A DNA stretch of 64,000 bases, taken from DATELY01 sp035276085 (GTDB lineage Bacteria; Pseudomonadota; Gammaproteobacteria; Steroidobacterales; Steroidobacteraceae). The notes under the pieces were generated by a model. That model was not told where the DNA came from, did not search any database, and worked only from the letters and a program-made list of their open reading frames with translations. How positions within the stretch are numbered: position 1 is the stretch's first letter; the number at the start of each line of letters is the position of its first letter. Positions 1-8,830 of this stretch are shown one piece after another. Made by a program: the position numbers and the translations under genes. The stretch covers positions 1-64,000 of the forward strand of contig DATELY010000122.1 in assembly GCA_035276085.1 (NCBI GenBank), written 5' to 3'.

Positions 1-5
1 CGCAC

Positions 6-794
6 ATGCCTCGCATCCTCGCCATCACCAACCAGAAAGGCGGCGTCGGCAAAACGACGACCAGTGTGAATCTGGCCGCGTCGCTGGCGGCGACGAAGCG
101 CCGCGTGTTGTTGATCGACATCGATCCGCAAGGCAATGCGACGATGGGCAGCGGTATCGACAAACGTACGGTGCCGCGCACGACGACCGACGTGCTGCTC
201 GAGGAATGTGCTCTCGTCGATGCGCTCGTCGACGTGAATCCGGCGGGGTATGTGTTGCTGCCGGCGAATCAGGATCTCGTTGCAGCCGAAGTGGAGCTCA
301 TGGGCAAGGCCGGCTGCGAAGCGCGGTTGCGCGATGCGCTCGCGCGCGTGCTCGATCGTTTTGATGTGGTGCTGATCGATTGCCCACCGGCACTCAACAT
401 GCTTACGGTGAACGCGCTCGTTGCAGCCGATGGCGTGCTGATCCCGATGCAGTGCGAGTACTACGCGCTCGAAGGGCTGTCGGCGCTCATGAGCACGATC
501 GAGCAGATCAAGGCCGGGCCCAATCCGCGTCTCGAGGTGGAGGGCATTCTGCGCACGATGTTCGATCCGCGAAACAATCTGGCGAACGAAGTGTCGGCGC
601 AGCTCATCGAGCACTTTCAGGAGAAGGTGTTCCGCACGATCATCCCGCGCAACGTCCGCCTGGCGGAGGCGCCCAGCTTCGGCAAGGCCGCACTGCACTA
701 CGACAAGGACTCGCGCGGGGCGCTGGCGTACCTGGCGCTGGCCGGCGAGATGCTCCGCCGCGAAGACGCCGCGTTGGGGCGGATGGGAGTGTGA
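6..794 (+). CDS. parA: Chromosome-partitioning ATPase ParA (Soj family)
   Basis: A deviant-Walker ATPase that, with ParB, moves or positions replication origins at the nucleoid. The 262-residue product has the signature lysine Walker A motif KGGVGKTT at residues 11-18, the DIDPQGN Walker A' stretch at 38-44 and a Walker B-like VVLIDCPP near residue 120. Its length is normal for chromosomal ParA/Soj. The ATG at position 6 is the usual start for this family (MxRxLAITNQKGG), so the gene looks complete although its promoter lies outside the window. parB follows 170 bp downstream on the same strand, separated by an inverted-repeat element. The order parA-parB-atp is typical of gammaproteobacterial origin-proximal regions. 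Confidence 0.97.
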   Translation: MPRILAITNQKGGVGKTTTSVNLAASLAATKRRVLLIDIDPQGNATMGSGIDKRTVPRTTTDVLLEECALVDALVDVNPAGYVLLPANQDLVAAEVELMGKAGCEARLRDALARVLDRFDVVLIDCPPALNMLTVNALVAADGVLIPMQCEYYALEGLSALMSTIEQIKAGPNPRLEVEGILRTMFDPRNNLANEVSAQLIEHFQEKVFRTIIPRNVRLAEAPSFGKAALHYDKDSRGALAYLALAGEMLRREDAALGRMGV

Positions 795-797
795 GGA

Positions 798-905
798 GGG
801 GGACTTGGGACCTGGGACCTGAGGTTTCAGGCTCATTGTCGTCGCCTCAGGCCTCAAACCTTGATCTCCACCCCCAGGTCTCAGGCCTCAAGCCCCTTCT
901 CCGCT
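798..905. repeat. Intergenic inverted repeat R1 with heptad arms (ACCTGGG type)
   Basis: Fills most of the parA-parB gap. The left arm reads as 7-mers from 803 (ACTTGGG, ACCTGGG, ACCTGAG, GTTTCAG). The right arm (about 850-900) is an imperfect reverse complement built from CCTCAGG/CCCAGGTCT-type words. It uses the same word family as the element at 9700-9817. Unlike the other elements it has no obvious CAGA motif at the inner end of the left arm. Confidence 0.6.
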
Positions 906-964
906 GGACGTCCGCGCTCAGCTGATTAACATCCGCGCATCGCCAACAACCAAGAGACGCCCGC

Positions 965-1873
965 GTGACCAGCATGGCGACCACAAAAAGACCGAGTCTT
1001 GGCCGAGGATTGGGCGCATTGCTCGGGCAACAGGTGCCGAACGGTGCGGCACCCGCACCTGCAAGTGTCAGCGAAGGCGATGAGCTCGCGAAGATTCCGG
1101 TCGATCTGCTGCAGCGAGGCAAGTATCAGCCGCGCATCGACATGCGCCCCGAGACGCTGCAGGACCTGGCGGATTCCATCAAGGCGCAGGGGGTCGTACA
1201 GCCCATCGTGGTGCGGCCCCTGGCCCCGGTAACGGGGCAACCTCTGCGCTACGAAATCATCGCCGGCGAACGCCGTTGGCGTGCGGCCCAGATGGCGGGC
1301 CTACAGGAAATACCTGCTGTGGTGCGTCGGGTTCCCGATGAGGCCGCAGTGGCGATGGCGCTGATAGAAAACATCCAGCGCGAGGATTTGAATCCATTGG
1401 AAGAGGCACGAGCGCTTGATCGCCTGATCAAGGAGTTCGACATGACGCATCAAACCGCCGCCGAAGCCGTGGGCCGTTCGCGGGCCGCGGTGTCGAATCT
1501 GTTGCGCTTGTTGGAGTTGACTGAGGAAGTGAAGCTCCTCGTCGAACAACGTCAAATCGAGATGGGGCATGCGCGCGCACTGCTGGCGCTCAATAATCGG
1601 CGCCAGCAAAGCGAAGTCGCGACGCTGGTCGCCCAGAAGCAATTGTCGGTGCGCGAGACGGAAGCGCTGGTGCGTCGCTTGGGAAGCGACGCCGCGACGC
1701 AGACGGCACCGGCTGCACGCCCCGACGCCAACATCCGCAAGCTCGAGAGCGACCTCAGTGACAAGCTCGGGGCGAAAGTACTCATCCAGCATGCCTCGGG
1801 CGGCAAGGGCAGGCTCGTCATCAGTTACAACTCGCTCGATGAGCTCGACGGCATTCTGGGCCACATCCAATAA
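965..1873 (+). CDS. parB: Chromosome-partitioning protein ParB
   Basis: A CTP-dependent DNA clamp that loads at parS and stimulates the ParA ATPase. Counting from the GTG at 965, the 302-residue product has the ParA-activating N-terminal LGRGLGALL (residues 12-20), the YQPR box with the ADSIKAQGVVQP stretch (54-80), the CTP-binding GERRWRA motif (101-107), and then a helix-turn-helix around MTHQTAAEAVGRSRAAVSNLLRLL. It ends in a C-terminal dimerisation region. An in-frame ATG at 974 gives MATTKRPSLGRGLGALL, which looks more like typical ParB starts. The GTG has a weak AAGAGA at 950-955, so the start is uncertain by three codons. Confidence 0.96.
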   Translation: MTSMATTKRPSLGRGLGALLGQQVPNGAAPAPASVSEGDELAKIPVDLLQRGKYQPRIDMRPETLQDLADSIKAQGVVQPIVVRPLAPVTGQPLRYEIIAGERRWRAAQMAGLQEIPAVVRRVPDEAAVAMALIENIQREDLNPLEEARALDRLIKEFDMTHQTAAEAVGRSRAAVSNLLRLLELTEEVKLLVEQRQIEMGHARALLALNNRRQQSEVATLVAQKQLSVRETEALVRRLGSDAATQTAPAARPDANIRKLESDLSDKLGAKVLIQHASGGKGRLVISYNSLDELDGILGHIQ

Positions 1874-1908
1874 ACCATTCGTTTCGTTACAGCACGGACG
1901 CTGAGCGC

Positions 1909-4149
1909 ATGAAGACGCTGCATCTCGCAGTTCTCGGTTCCTTGAGTCTGTTGTCTGCGCACCAACTCGCTGCGCAGGAGATCCGGCTCGACGGCAAGCT
2001 GGATGAGTCTGCGTGGAGCGCGGCGTTCGTGTGCGGCGAGTGGCGGCGCGTCGAGCCGTTTGCGCGTGATGTGCCGCGGTTCCGCAACGAGGCGCGTGTG
2101 CTCGCAACCCCGCAAGGGCTTGCCGTCGGCATCGTGCTGGAACAACCCGCCAGCGAGCTTCGCGTCAAACCTCAGACACCCCGTGATGCACTCTATTTCC
2201 AGGGCGAGTCCGTCAGCTTCATGGTGGACCCGGACGTCTCGGGGCAAGTCGGTTACGAGTTCGCCGTTGCCTTGGGTGGCGGCGTCCGCGACGGCCTGAT
2301 CACCAATCAAAAGGTGTTCGATCGCGATTGGGACGGTGAGTGGTCGCGTGCAGTGTATGAAGATGACACGCAGTGGTCCGTGGAGATGCTGATCCCATGG
2401 TCCACGTTGCGCATGCGCCGCGAGCAAACCGGGAAGCGCAGTATCGGCGTCTACTTCAATCGCCAGCTCTACAATCGTTCCGAGCGCTTTGCGTGTCCAG
2501 GCATCAGTCATGAGAGCGCAGTGTTCTTGAGCGATTTCCAGCGCATCGAGATCGCCAATTACAACACCGAGCCCGAGTTCAGCATTGCGCCCTACGGCAC
2601 GATGCTCAACGACAATGTTCGCGATCGCACGCAGTGGAAGACGGGCGGCGAAATCTTCTGGCGGCCGACACCGCAACTGCAGGCCGCGCTCACCGTCAAT
2701 CCGGATTTCGGGCAAGTCGAGAGTGACGAGCTCGTTGTGGATTTCTCTGCGATCGAAACGGTGTTCACCGACAAGCGCCCATTCTTCACCGAAGACCAGG
2801 GCGTGTTCGACGTGCTGACTCCGTCGAACGGTCAGCTCATCTATACGCGCCGTATCGGCGGGGCGCCCGATGACCGCAGCGGCGGTTCGACCGATATCGA
2901 CGCCGCCCTGAAGCTCACCGGCGAAGCGCGTGGCGTGCGCTACGGATTCTTCGGTGCGCAGGAGGAGGACTACTCGGACGACGTCGGCCGGCGCTTCGCT
3001 GCCGCTCGCATCATCGTTCCGCGACATGATCAACGCGTGGGCTTCCTCAGCACCTGGACCGAGCGACCGTTCTTCGATCGACAGGCATTCGTCAACGAGT
3101 TCGACTACGAATACACGGGCGACCCATGGTGGCGTGTGGCAGCCCAGGCCGCACGCGCAGACATCGACGCAGCCGGAACCCAGGACGCTGGCTACCTCTC
3201 GTCATTGCGTGTCGACATGAATCGTTCCGGCGCATTCACGCATTCGCTCGGACTGCTCTACATCGACGACCAATACGACATGAATGATCTCGGCTACATG
3301 GAGCGCAACGCGCTGCGCCAAGTCGAATGGGACAGCATCTGGCGACGCTCGCCAGGCACGAGCAAGGTGTTGAGCGGCGTGCTGGACAAGGTCTATGCCT
3401 ACTATCGTGAAAATGCCGACGGCGTGCGCCTGCCCTCGCGCCTGCAATTCATTCACGATATCCAGCTGCTCAACGGCTGGCGGCTCTATCAGGACTTGCG
3501 CTACTACACCTCGGGCGTGGACGACCTCATCTCGCGCGGCAACGGCATCGTGCAGCAGGACGCGCGTCTGGGCTTGTTCCTGGATGCCGAATCGCCGCGC
3601 TACGGCCGCTGGCAGTACCTCGCCACGCTGTATGGCTATCAACAAGGCGTCAGCGGATATTCGGGCTGGTCGCAACTGAGCGCGACGTTCTTTGCACGCG
3701 AGAATCTGAATTTTCGTCTCGACTTGATTCCGGCGTACACGGAGGACTGGTTGCTGTGGCAGGAGGGGCACCTGTTCGGCAGCTATCGCGCGCAACGATG
3801 CGATCTGGACTTCGCAGCCAACTGGTTTCCCGCGCCGGATCATGAGCTGCGCGTGCGGTGGCAATGGATCGGCATCGATGCGAAACCGAATCAGGCCTAT
3901 CGCAACCGGGACGATGGCGAGTTGATCGAAACCCGCGATGAGCTCCAGCCCTTCACTGTCAACAATCTCGCCCTGCAGATCCGTTATCGCTTCCAATTCG
4001 CGCCGTTGTCGGAACTGTTCATCGTCTACAGTCGCGGCGGTTACCACTTCCGGGAAGAGGACGGGCGCTCGTTGGGCGGATTGTTCGCCGATTCGCCGGA
4101 TGTCAGGGATGCCGATCAGTTTCTGATCAAAGTGCGCTTCCGTCTCTGA
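1909..4149 (+). CDS. DUF5916-type protein: CBM9-like domain plus outer-membrane barrel region
   Basis: The 746-residue product starts with a cleavable signal peptide (MKTLHLAVLGSLSLLSAHQLAAQ). A carbohydrate-binding-module-9-like segment follows (IRLDGKLDESAW ... WSVEMLIPWSTLRM, about 24-170), then a long region rich in alternating aromatic strands. The family is predicted to sit in the outer membrane, and the charged beta-strand-like C-terminus (FLIKVRFRL) agrees with that. Substrate and role are unknown, although members often sit near peptidase or polysaccharide-use genes. Here the gene lies alone between parB and the ATP synthase promoter, 35 bp after parB, so cotranscription with parB is possible. 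Confidence 0.8.
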   Translation: MKTLHLAVLGSLSLLSAHQLAAQEIRLDGKLDESAWSAAFVCGEWRRVEPFARDVPRFRNEARVLATPQGLAVGIVLEQPASELRVKPQTPRDALYFQGESVSFMVDPDVSGQVGYEFAVALGGGVRDGLITNQKVFDRDWDGEWSRAVYEDDTQWSVEMLIPWSTLRMRREQTGKRSIGVYFNRQLYNRSERFACPGISHESAVFLSDFQRIEIANYNTEPEFSIAPYGTMLNDNVRDRTQWKTGGEIFWRPTPQLQAALTVNPDFGQVESDELVVDFSAIETVFTDKRPFFTEDQGVFDVLTPSNGQLIYTRRIGGAPDDRSGGSTDIDAALKLTGEARGVRYGFFGAQEEDYSDDVGRRFAAARIIVPRHDQRVGFLSTWTERPFFDRQAFVNEFDYEYTGDPWWRVAAQAARADIDAAGTQDAGYLSSLRVDMNRSGAFTHSLGLLYIDDQYDMNDLGYMERNALRQVEWDSIWRRSPGTSKVLSGVLDKVYAYYRENADGVRLPSRLQFIHDIQLLNGWRLYQDLRYYTSGVDDLISRGNGIVQQDARLGLFLDAESPRYGRWQYLATLYGYQQGVSGYSGWSQLSATFFARENLNFRLDLIPAYTEDWLLWQEGHLFGSYRAQRCDLDFAANWFPAPDHELRVRWQWIGIDAKPNQAYRNRDDGELIETRDELQPFTVNNLALQIRYRFQFAPLSELFIVYSRGGYHFREEDGRSLGGLFADSPDVRDADQFLIKVRFRL

Positions 4150-4213
4150 AGCATATTCCGCACACGGTCCGGCGGCATTCTGTCCGATGCTGCGCGATTG
4201 CCCCCAATCCGTG

Positions 4214-4242
4214 TTGAAGCACTGCAAAACGCTGCCTATAAT
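4214..4242 (+). promoter_or_regulatory. Sigma-70 promoter of the ATP synthase operon
   Basis: TTGAAG at 4214-4219 and a perfect TATAAT at 4237-4242 are separated by exactly 17 bp. Transcription would begin near 4249, leaving a leader of roughly 200 nt before atpI. This is the best consensus promoter I found in the window. Confidence 0.8.
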
Positions 4243-4288
4243 GCGCCGCCTTTTCGGACCGGCCCCCACAAGCGCTGGTGCCTGGGTG

Positions 4289-4337
4289 AAAAAACGCCAC
4301 ACGTCACCGAGCAGTCGGATCACGCCGTGGCTTTTTT
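4289..4337 (+). terminator. Terminator-like hairpin in the atp leader
   Basis: GCCAC (4296-4300) pairs with GTGGC (4327-4331) around an inner CCGA/TCGG stem. The structure is followed by six T (4332-4337) and preceded by six A (4289-4294). It lies about 45 nt downstream of the promoter and 120 nt upstream of atpI. It could attenuate the operon, or be bidirectional in design. The five-pair stem is short, so function is inferred. Confidence 0.45.
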
Positions 4338-4456
4338 GTTGCGTACAAGAATCGCGGAGCTCCCGGCACTTGGTTTCGATGCTCCGACAGTTCCGGGCGT
4401 TACGACGCTGACAGGTGCGGGCCGCAAGGTCCTTCGGGGACTGAACGGAGAGTCTC

Positions 4457-4828
4457 GTGAGCGACTCAGCGCGAATCGGTAAGCGTCGAGTAGTGCGCTT
4501 CGTGATGCTCCAGCTGGCTTGCGTGGTCATTGTGGCCATCGTCGCGGGCACGTGGGCGGGCTGGAATGCGGCGCGATCGGCATTCGTTGGCGGCGTCATC
4601 ATTGCATCGGGCACCGCAATCTTCGGCTGGATGCTGTTTTCCGAGCGTGCGACGAGCTCACCTGGTGTGACACGCGCGCTGTACGCGGGCGAATTGCTGA
4701 AGTGGGTGTGGGTCGTGGGCGCGTTCTGGCTGGCTTTTGCCTACGGCAACTTCCAACCGCTGGCGCTGATCGTCGGTGCCATGGTCGCGCAAGTGGGCTT
4801 CTGGATCGGTATTGGCTTCCTGAGGTGA
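4457..4828 (+). CDS. atpI: ATP synthase subunit I (AtpI)
   Basis: A small membrane protein that assists assembly of the Fo c-ring. The 123-residue product has four hydrophobic segments and the family-typical ending (ALIVGAMVAQVGFWIGIGFL). The GTG start at 4457 is preceded by GGAGAG at 4447-4452, a good ribosome-binding site. It is the first gene of the atp cluster, and atpB begins 11 bp after its stop. Overlapping longer frames in other phases are not credible because atpB homology begins only at 4840. Confidence 0.92.
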   Translation: MSDSARIGKRRVVRFVMLQLACVVIVAIVAGTWAGWNAARSAFVGGVIIASGTAIFGWMLFSERATSSPGVTRALYAGELLKWVWVVGAFWLAFAYGNFQPLALIVGAMVAQVGFWIGIGFLR

Positions 4829-4839
4829 GGGTCGAGCTG

Positions 4840-5682
4840 ATGGCTGCTGAGCATGCGCCCGCGAGCGCGAGCGACTACATCAACCACCATCTGCACTTCC
4901 TGACCGTGAAGTTGGGTGAGGGCAGCTTTTGGACGCTCAACCTCGATACAGTCTTGTTCAAGCTCGCGATTGCTGCGCTGTTCGTTTACCTCTTCTTGAA
5001 GGTGGCGCGCCGTTCGACCGCCGGTGTTCCGGGCAAATTGCAATGCGCCTTCGAAATGCTGGTCGAATTCGTCGATGACTCGGTCAAAGAGTCCTTCCAC
5101 GGCCGCAGCAAGTTCATTGCGCCACTCGCGCTGACGATATTCTGTCTCGTGTTCCTGATGAATTTCATGGACATGCTGCCCGTCGACCTGCTGCCCTGGG
5201 CGGCTGGCCATGCAGGCGTGCCCTACCTTCGTGTGGTACCCACCGCCGATCTCAATACGACGCTCGGCATCGCGCTGTGCGTGTTCGTTCTGATCCAGTA
5301 CTACGGCATCAAGCACAAGGGTATCGGGCTGTTCGTGGGTGAGGCCTTCACGGCGCCGTTCCATGCGCATGGCGTCGTGGCAAAGACCCTGCTCGCGCCT
5401 GTCAATCTGTTCTTCCGCATCATCGAAGAGCTCGTGCGTCCGGTGTCATTGTCGCTGCGACTCTTCGGCAACATGTATGCGGGCGAGCTCATCTTCATCC
5501 TGATTGCGACCATGACGCTGGGCTCGGCCCTGTCGCACGCGATGACGTGGGCGATGCTGCCGCTCCAATTGATCGCCGGCTTCGCCTGGACCGTGTTCCA
5601 CATTCTCGTGATCACGCTGCAAGCATTCATTTTCATGATGCTGACCATCGTGTACTTCAGCATGGCTGCACAAAAGCATTGA
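4840..5682 (+). CDS. atpB: ATP synthase Fo subunit a
   Basis: The stator half of the proton channel in the inner membrane. The 280-residue product starts at the ATG at 4840 (MAAEHAPASASDYINHHLHF). The frame stays open upstream, but that part overlaps atpI and has no homology. The essential channel arginine lies in the LRLFGNMYAGEL motif at residue 207, equivalent to Arg210 of Escherichia coli by motif. Five to six membrane helices are visible. Translation is probably coupled to atpI across the 11-bp gap. Confidence 0.97.
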   Translation: MAAEHAPASASDYINHHLHFLTVKLGEGSFWTLNLDTVLFKLAIAALFVYLFLKVARRSTAGVPGKLQCAFEMLVEFVDDSVKESFHGRSKFIAPLALTIFCLVFLMNFMDMLPVDLLPWAAGHAGVPYLRVVPTADLNTTLGIALCVFVLIQYYGIKHKGIGLFVGEAFTAPFHAHGVVAKTLLAPVNLFFRIIEELVRPVSLSLRLFGNMYAGELIFILIATMTLGSALSHAMTWAMLPLQLIAGFAWTVFHILVITLQAFIFMMLTIVYFSMAAQKH

Positions 5683-5736
5683 TCCACTCACTCGTTCCTT
5701 CACCTCACTTTTAGACGTACTCGCACGGAGACCTGT

Positions 5737-6015
5737 ATGGAAAACCTCAATCTAGTTGCCGATGTCATGAGCATGACCGTCATTGCGGCCGGTCTGCTGA
5801 TTGGCTTGGGTGCCTTGGGCACGGCAATTGGCTTCGCGCTGCTCGGTGGCAAGTTCCTGGAAGGCTCCGCGCGTCAGCCCGAGTTGATGCCGATGCTGCG
5901 TACGAACATGTTCGTGATCGCCGGCCTCTTGGACGCCATCCCCATCATCGGCGTCGCCATCGCCCTGCTGCTGATCTTCGCAAATCCGTTCCTGGCGCAG
6001 TTGACGGGCGGCTAA
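5737..6015 (+). CDS. atpE: ATP synthase Fo subunit c
   Basis: Forms the rotating c-ring. The 92-residue product is a two-helix hairpin with the RQPE loop at 46-49, which contacts gamma/epsilon. The proton-carrying carboxylate is Asp66 in GLLDAIPIIG. No sodium-binding signature is evident, so this is a proton-type ring. It is slightly longer than the 79-residue E. coli protein because of both termini. GGAG at 5727-5730 provides the ribosome-binding site. It lies 54 bp after atpB, and atpF starts 49 bp downstream. Confidence 0.97.
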   Translation: MENLNLVADVMSMTVIAAGLLIGLGALGTAIGFALLGGKFLEGSARQPELMPMLRTNMFVIAGLLDAIPIIGVAIALLLIFANPFLAQLTGG

Positions 6016-6064
6016 TGCCGTTCACCCGATCGCAACGCCGGTCTCAAGCACTCGGAGTGCACGC

Positions 6065-6544
6065 ATGAATATCAACATCACGCTCGTCGTCCAGGCACTG
6101 GCATTCCTGTCGGTCGCGTGGCTGGTGATGAAGTTCGGTTGGCCTGCCATCCTGGGCGCGATCGAGCAGCGGCAGCAGAAGATTGCAGAAGGACTTGCGG
6201 CCGCCGAGCGCGGACAGCGCGACCTGGCAGAAGCCAAGAACGTCGCCGGCGACATCATCAAAGAGGCACGTGAGAAGGCGACCAAGATCATCGATCAGGC
6301 GAATCGCCGCCAGAACGAGATGATCGACGAAGCCAAGGGCGCGGCGCAGGCGGAAGGCCAGCGTCTGATCGGCGATGCACGCCAGGAAGTGGCGCTGGAG
6401 TCCTCGCGCGTACGTGAACAGTTGCGCCGTGAAGTCGGTACGCTCGCTGTGGCGGGCGCGTCGCAATTGCTCGGTCGCGAGATCGACGCCAAGGCACATG
6501 CCGATCTGCTCGAGAAACTTGCGCTCGATATCGAGCGCGGTTGA
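6065..6544 (+). CDS. atpF: ATP synthase Fo subunit b
   Basis: Peripheral stalk subunit. The 159-residue product has one N-terminal membrane helix (about 3-25, FLSVAWLVMKFGWPAI). A long charged amphipathic helix follows (EQRQQKIAEGLAAAERGQRDL ...) and dimerises and binds delta. Length matches the E. coli b subunit (156). A GGAG-containing site precedes the ATG. It is the fourth gene of the operon, 19 bp before atpH. Confidence 0.96.
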   Translation: MNINITLVVQALAFLSVAWLVMKFGWPAILGAIEQRQQKIAEGLAAAERGQRDLAEAKNVAGDIIKEAREKATKIIDQANRRQNEMIDEAKGAAQAEGQRLIGDARQEVALESSRVREQLRREVGTLAVAGASQLLGREIDAKAHADLLEKLALDIERG

Positions 6545-6563
6545 ACCACGTCGGATCTAACTC

Positions 6564-7100
6564 ATGGCAGAAAAAGCCACCATCGCTCGACCCTACGCCA
6601 AAGCGGCGTTCGCGTACGCGCAGCAACACAAGGCCCTGCCACGTTGGTCGGAAGCATTGGCGACCGCGAGCGCCGTGGTAGCTGACAGCCGCGTGGCGCC
6701 GTTGTTGGGCAACCCGCACGTCACGCCGCAGCAGCTCGTGGGCCTCATCGCCGAGATCGGTGGTGAGCGCATCGACGAGAATGCCCGGCACTTCTTCGAA
6801 ACCTTGGCGGTGAATCGCCGCTTGAACGTGCTGCCGGACATTGCCGCGATGTTCGAAGTGATGCGCGCCGAAATCGAGAACGTAGCCGATGTCGAGGTGA
6901 CGTCGGCTGTCGAGCTCAATGAGGCGCAGAAGCAGCGCTTGGGCACTGCCCTGCGCAAGCGGCTGAAGCGCGACGTGCGCCTGCACTGCTCGGTGGATCC
7001 CACGTTGATCGGCGGCGCGATCGTGCGCAGCGGCGACATGGTGATCGATGGTTCGTTGAAAGCGCGGCTCGGGCGCCTCTCGCAAGTGATGATGCAGTAG
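6564..7100 (+). CDS. atpH: ATP synthase F1 subunit delta
   Basis: Joins the F1 head to the b-subunit stalk. The 178-residue product has the family N-terminus (TIARPYAKAAFAYA). Its C-terminal signature runs through VHCSVDPTLIGGAIVRSGD-like residues (around 145-162 here) and ends with SLKARLGRLSQVM. Length matches E. coli delta (177). It sits between atpF and atpA in the canonical order. Confidence 0.96.
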   Translation: MAEKATIARPYAKAAFAYAQQHKALPRWSEALATASAVVADSRVAPLLGNPHVTPQQLVGLIAEIGGERIDENARHFFETLAVNRRLNVLPDIAAMFEVMRAEIENVADVEVTSAVELNEAQKQRLGTALRKRLKRDVRLHCSVDPTLIGGAIVRSGDMVIDGSLKARLGRLSQVMMQ

Positions 7101-7190
7101 TTCGGGTGTATTCCCGAACTCGTCAGGATTGAATGAACACACACGTCAGCGGGTCAAGCCGCTGCACGACATCGGTGAGGAACGACGGCT

Positions 7191-8732
7191 ATGGCCATCA
7201 AGGCAACTGAAATCAGCGATCTGATCAAGTCTCGCATCGAGAAGTTCGCCAGTACGACCGAAGAGCGAAACGTCGGCACCGTAGTGGGCGTGACGGACGG
7301 TATCGTGCGGGTTCATGGCCTCGCCGACGCGAAGTACGGCGAAATGTTGGAGTTTCCCGGCGGCAGTTTCGGCCTTGCGCTGAACCTCGAGCAGGATTCC
7401 GTCGGCGCCGTCGTGCTCGGCGAATACAAGCACATCATCGAAGGCGACAGCGTACGGACCACCGGTCGCATTCTCGAAGTACCCGTTGGCGAAGGCCTGC
7501 TGGGTCGTGTGGTTGACTCGCTCGGCAATCCGATCGACGGGAAGGGTCCGATCAAGGCCGTACGCAATGCGCCCATCGAGCGCGTGGCGCCGGGCGTCAT
7601 CTTCCGTAAGTCGGTCAGCCAGCCGGTGCAGACTGGCTACAAGGCCGTCGACTCCATGGTGCCGGTCGGCCGTGGTCAGCGCGAACTGATCATCGGTGAT
7701 CGTCAGACCGGCAAGACGGCACTCGCCATCGATACGATCATCAACCAGAAGTCCAGCGGCATTAAGTGCATCTACGTCGCCATCGGCCAGAAACAGTCCT
7801 CGATCGCGAACGTCGTGCGCAAGCTCGAAGAGCACGATGCGATGAAGCATACGATCATCGTGGCGGCCTCCGCCTCAACCCCTGCTTCGATGCAGTACAT
7901 CGCGCCGTACTCCGGCTGCGCAATGGGCGAGTACTTCATGGATCAGGGCGAAGACGCGCTCATCATCTATGACGATCTCACCAAGCAAGCCTGGGCGTAT
8001 CGTCAGATCTCGCTGCTCCTGCGTCGCCCCCCCGGTCGCGAGGCCTATCCCGGCGACGTGTTCTATCTCCACTCCCGCTTGCTCGAGCGTTCCGCGCGCG
8101 TGAACGAAGAGTATGTCGAGAAGCAGACTCAAGGCCGCGTGAAGGGCAAGACGGGCTCACTGACTGGACTGCCGATCATTGAAACGCAGGCTGGCGACGT
8201 GACGGCATTCGTGCCCACGAACGTGATCTCGATCACCGACGGCCAGATCTTCCTCGAAGGTGACCTGTTCAACGCCGGTATTCGTCCCGCAATGAACGCC
8301 GGTATCTCGGTGTCGCGCGTGGGTGGTGCCGCACAGACCGGTATCATCAAGAAACTCGGCGGCGGTATTCGCCTGGCGCTCGCGCAGTATCGCGAGCTCG
8401 CGGCATTTTCGCAGTTCGCGTCCGACCTCGACGAGGCCACTCGTCGTCAGCTCGAACGCGGCGTGCGCGTGACCGAGCTCATGAAGCAGAAGCAGTACAC
8501 ACCGATGTCGGTCGCCGAGATGGCGTTGTCGATCTATGCCGTGAACAACGGCTACATGGACAAGGTCGATCGCAGCAAGGTCGGTGCCTTCGAAATCGCT
8601 TTGCAGGCGTTTGCGAAGACGAACAACAAGGCGTTGCTCGATGGCATCGATGCGAAGCCGGAGCTGTCGAAGGACGTCGAAGCGGGTTTGAAGAAGCTCT
8701 GCGACGAGTTCGTGGCGAGCGGAACGTACTGA
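7191..8732 (+). CDS. atpA: ATP synthase F1 subunit alpha
   Basis: Non-catalytic nucleotide-binding subunit of F1. The 513-residue product matches the E. coli length. The Walker A motif GDRQTGKT is at residues 169-176. The conserved SVSRVGGAAQT segment (near 370) carries the arginine finger that reaches the catalytic site. AGGAA lies upstream of the ATG. After its stop an inverted-repeat element fills the gap to atpG. Confidence 0.98.
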   Translation: MAIKATEISDLIKSRIEKFASTTEERNVGTVVGVTDGIVRVHGLADAKYGEMLEFPGGSFGLALNLEQDSVGAVVLGEYKHIIEGDSVRTTGRILEVPVGEGLLGRVVDSLGNPIDGKGPIKAVRNAPIERVAPGVIFRKSVSQPVQTGYKAVDSMVPVGRGQRELIIGDRQTGKTALAIDTIINQKSSGIKCIYVAIGQKQSSIANVVRKLEEHDAMKHTIIVAASASTPASMQYIAPYSGCAMGEYFMDQGEDALIIYDDLTKQAWAYRQISLLLRRPPGREAYPGDVFYLHSRLLERSARVNEEYVEKQTQGRVKGKTGSLTGLPIIETQAGDVTAFVPTNVISITDGQIFLEGDLFNAGIRPAMNAGISVSRVGGAAQTGIIKKLGGGIRLALAQYRELAAFSQFASDLDEATRRQLERGVRVTELMKQKQYTPMSVAEMALSIYAVNNGYMDKVDRSKVGAFEIALQAFAKTNNKALLDGIDAKPELSKDVEAGLKKLCDEFVASGTY

Positions 8733-8743
8733 GGAGAGCGGTC

Positions 8744-8811
8744 GGCTGGCTTGCTAGCTGGCTGGCCAGAGAACTGATTGGCCAGCGAGCAGGCAGACCA
8801 GCAAGCCAGCC
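8744..8811. repeat. Intergenic inverted repeat R2 (GGCTTGCT octad type)
   Basis: Lies in the 98-bp atpA-atpG gap. GGCTGGCTTGCT (8744-8755) is perfectly complemented by AGCAAGCCAGCC (8800-8811). An inner perfect stem GCTGGCCA/TGGCCAGC lies at 8761-8768 and 8779-8786, and the left inner end reads GGCCAGAG. The arm is made of 8-mers related to those at 17214 and 20023. In RNA it would form a strong hairpin just upstream of the atpG start. Confidence 0.8.
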
Positions 8812-8830
8812 AGCGGAGCGAAGTGAACAC

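Noticed and set aside
35..925. Alternative-frame ORFs within parA and beyond its stop
   Set aside because: They have Arg/Ala-rich shadow composition and overlap a well-supported gene.
1825..3033. 402-codon frame antisense to the DUF5916 gene
   Set aside because: It is a GC-rich codon shadow with no ribosome-binding site or recognisable domain; the sense frame has signal peptide and family features.
3202..4614. 470-codon minus-strand frame
   Set aside because: It covers the atp promoter and the antisense of two supported genes, with no domain visible.
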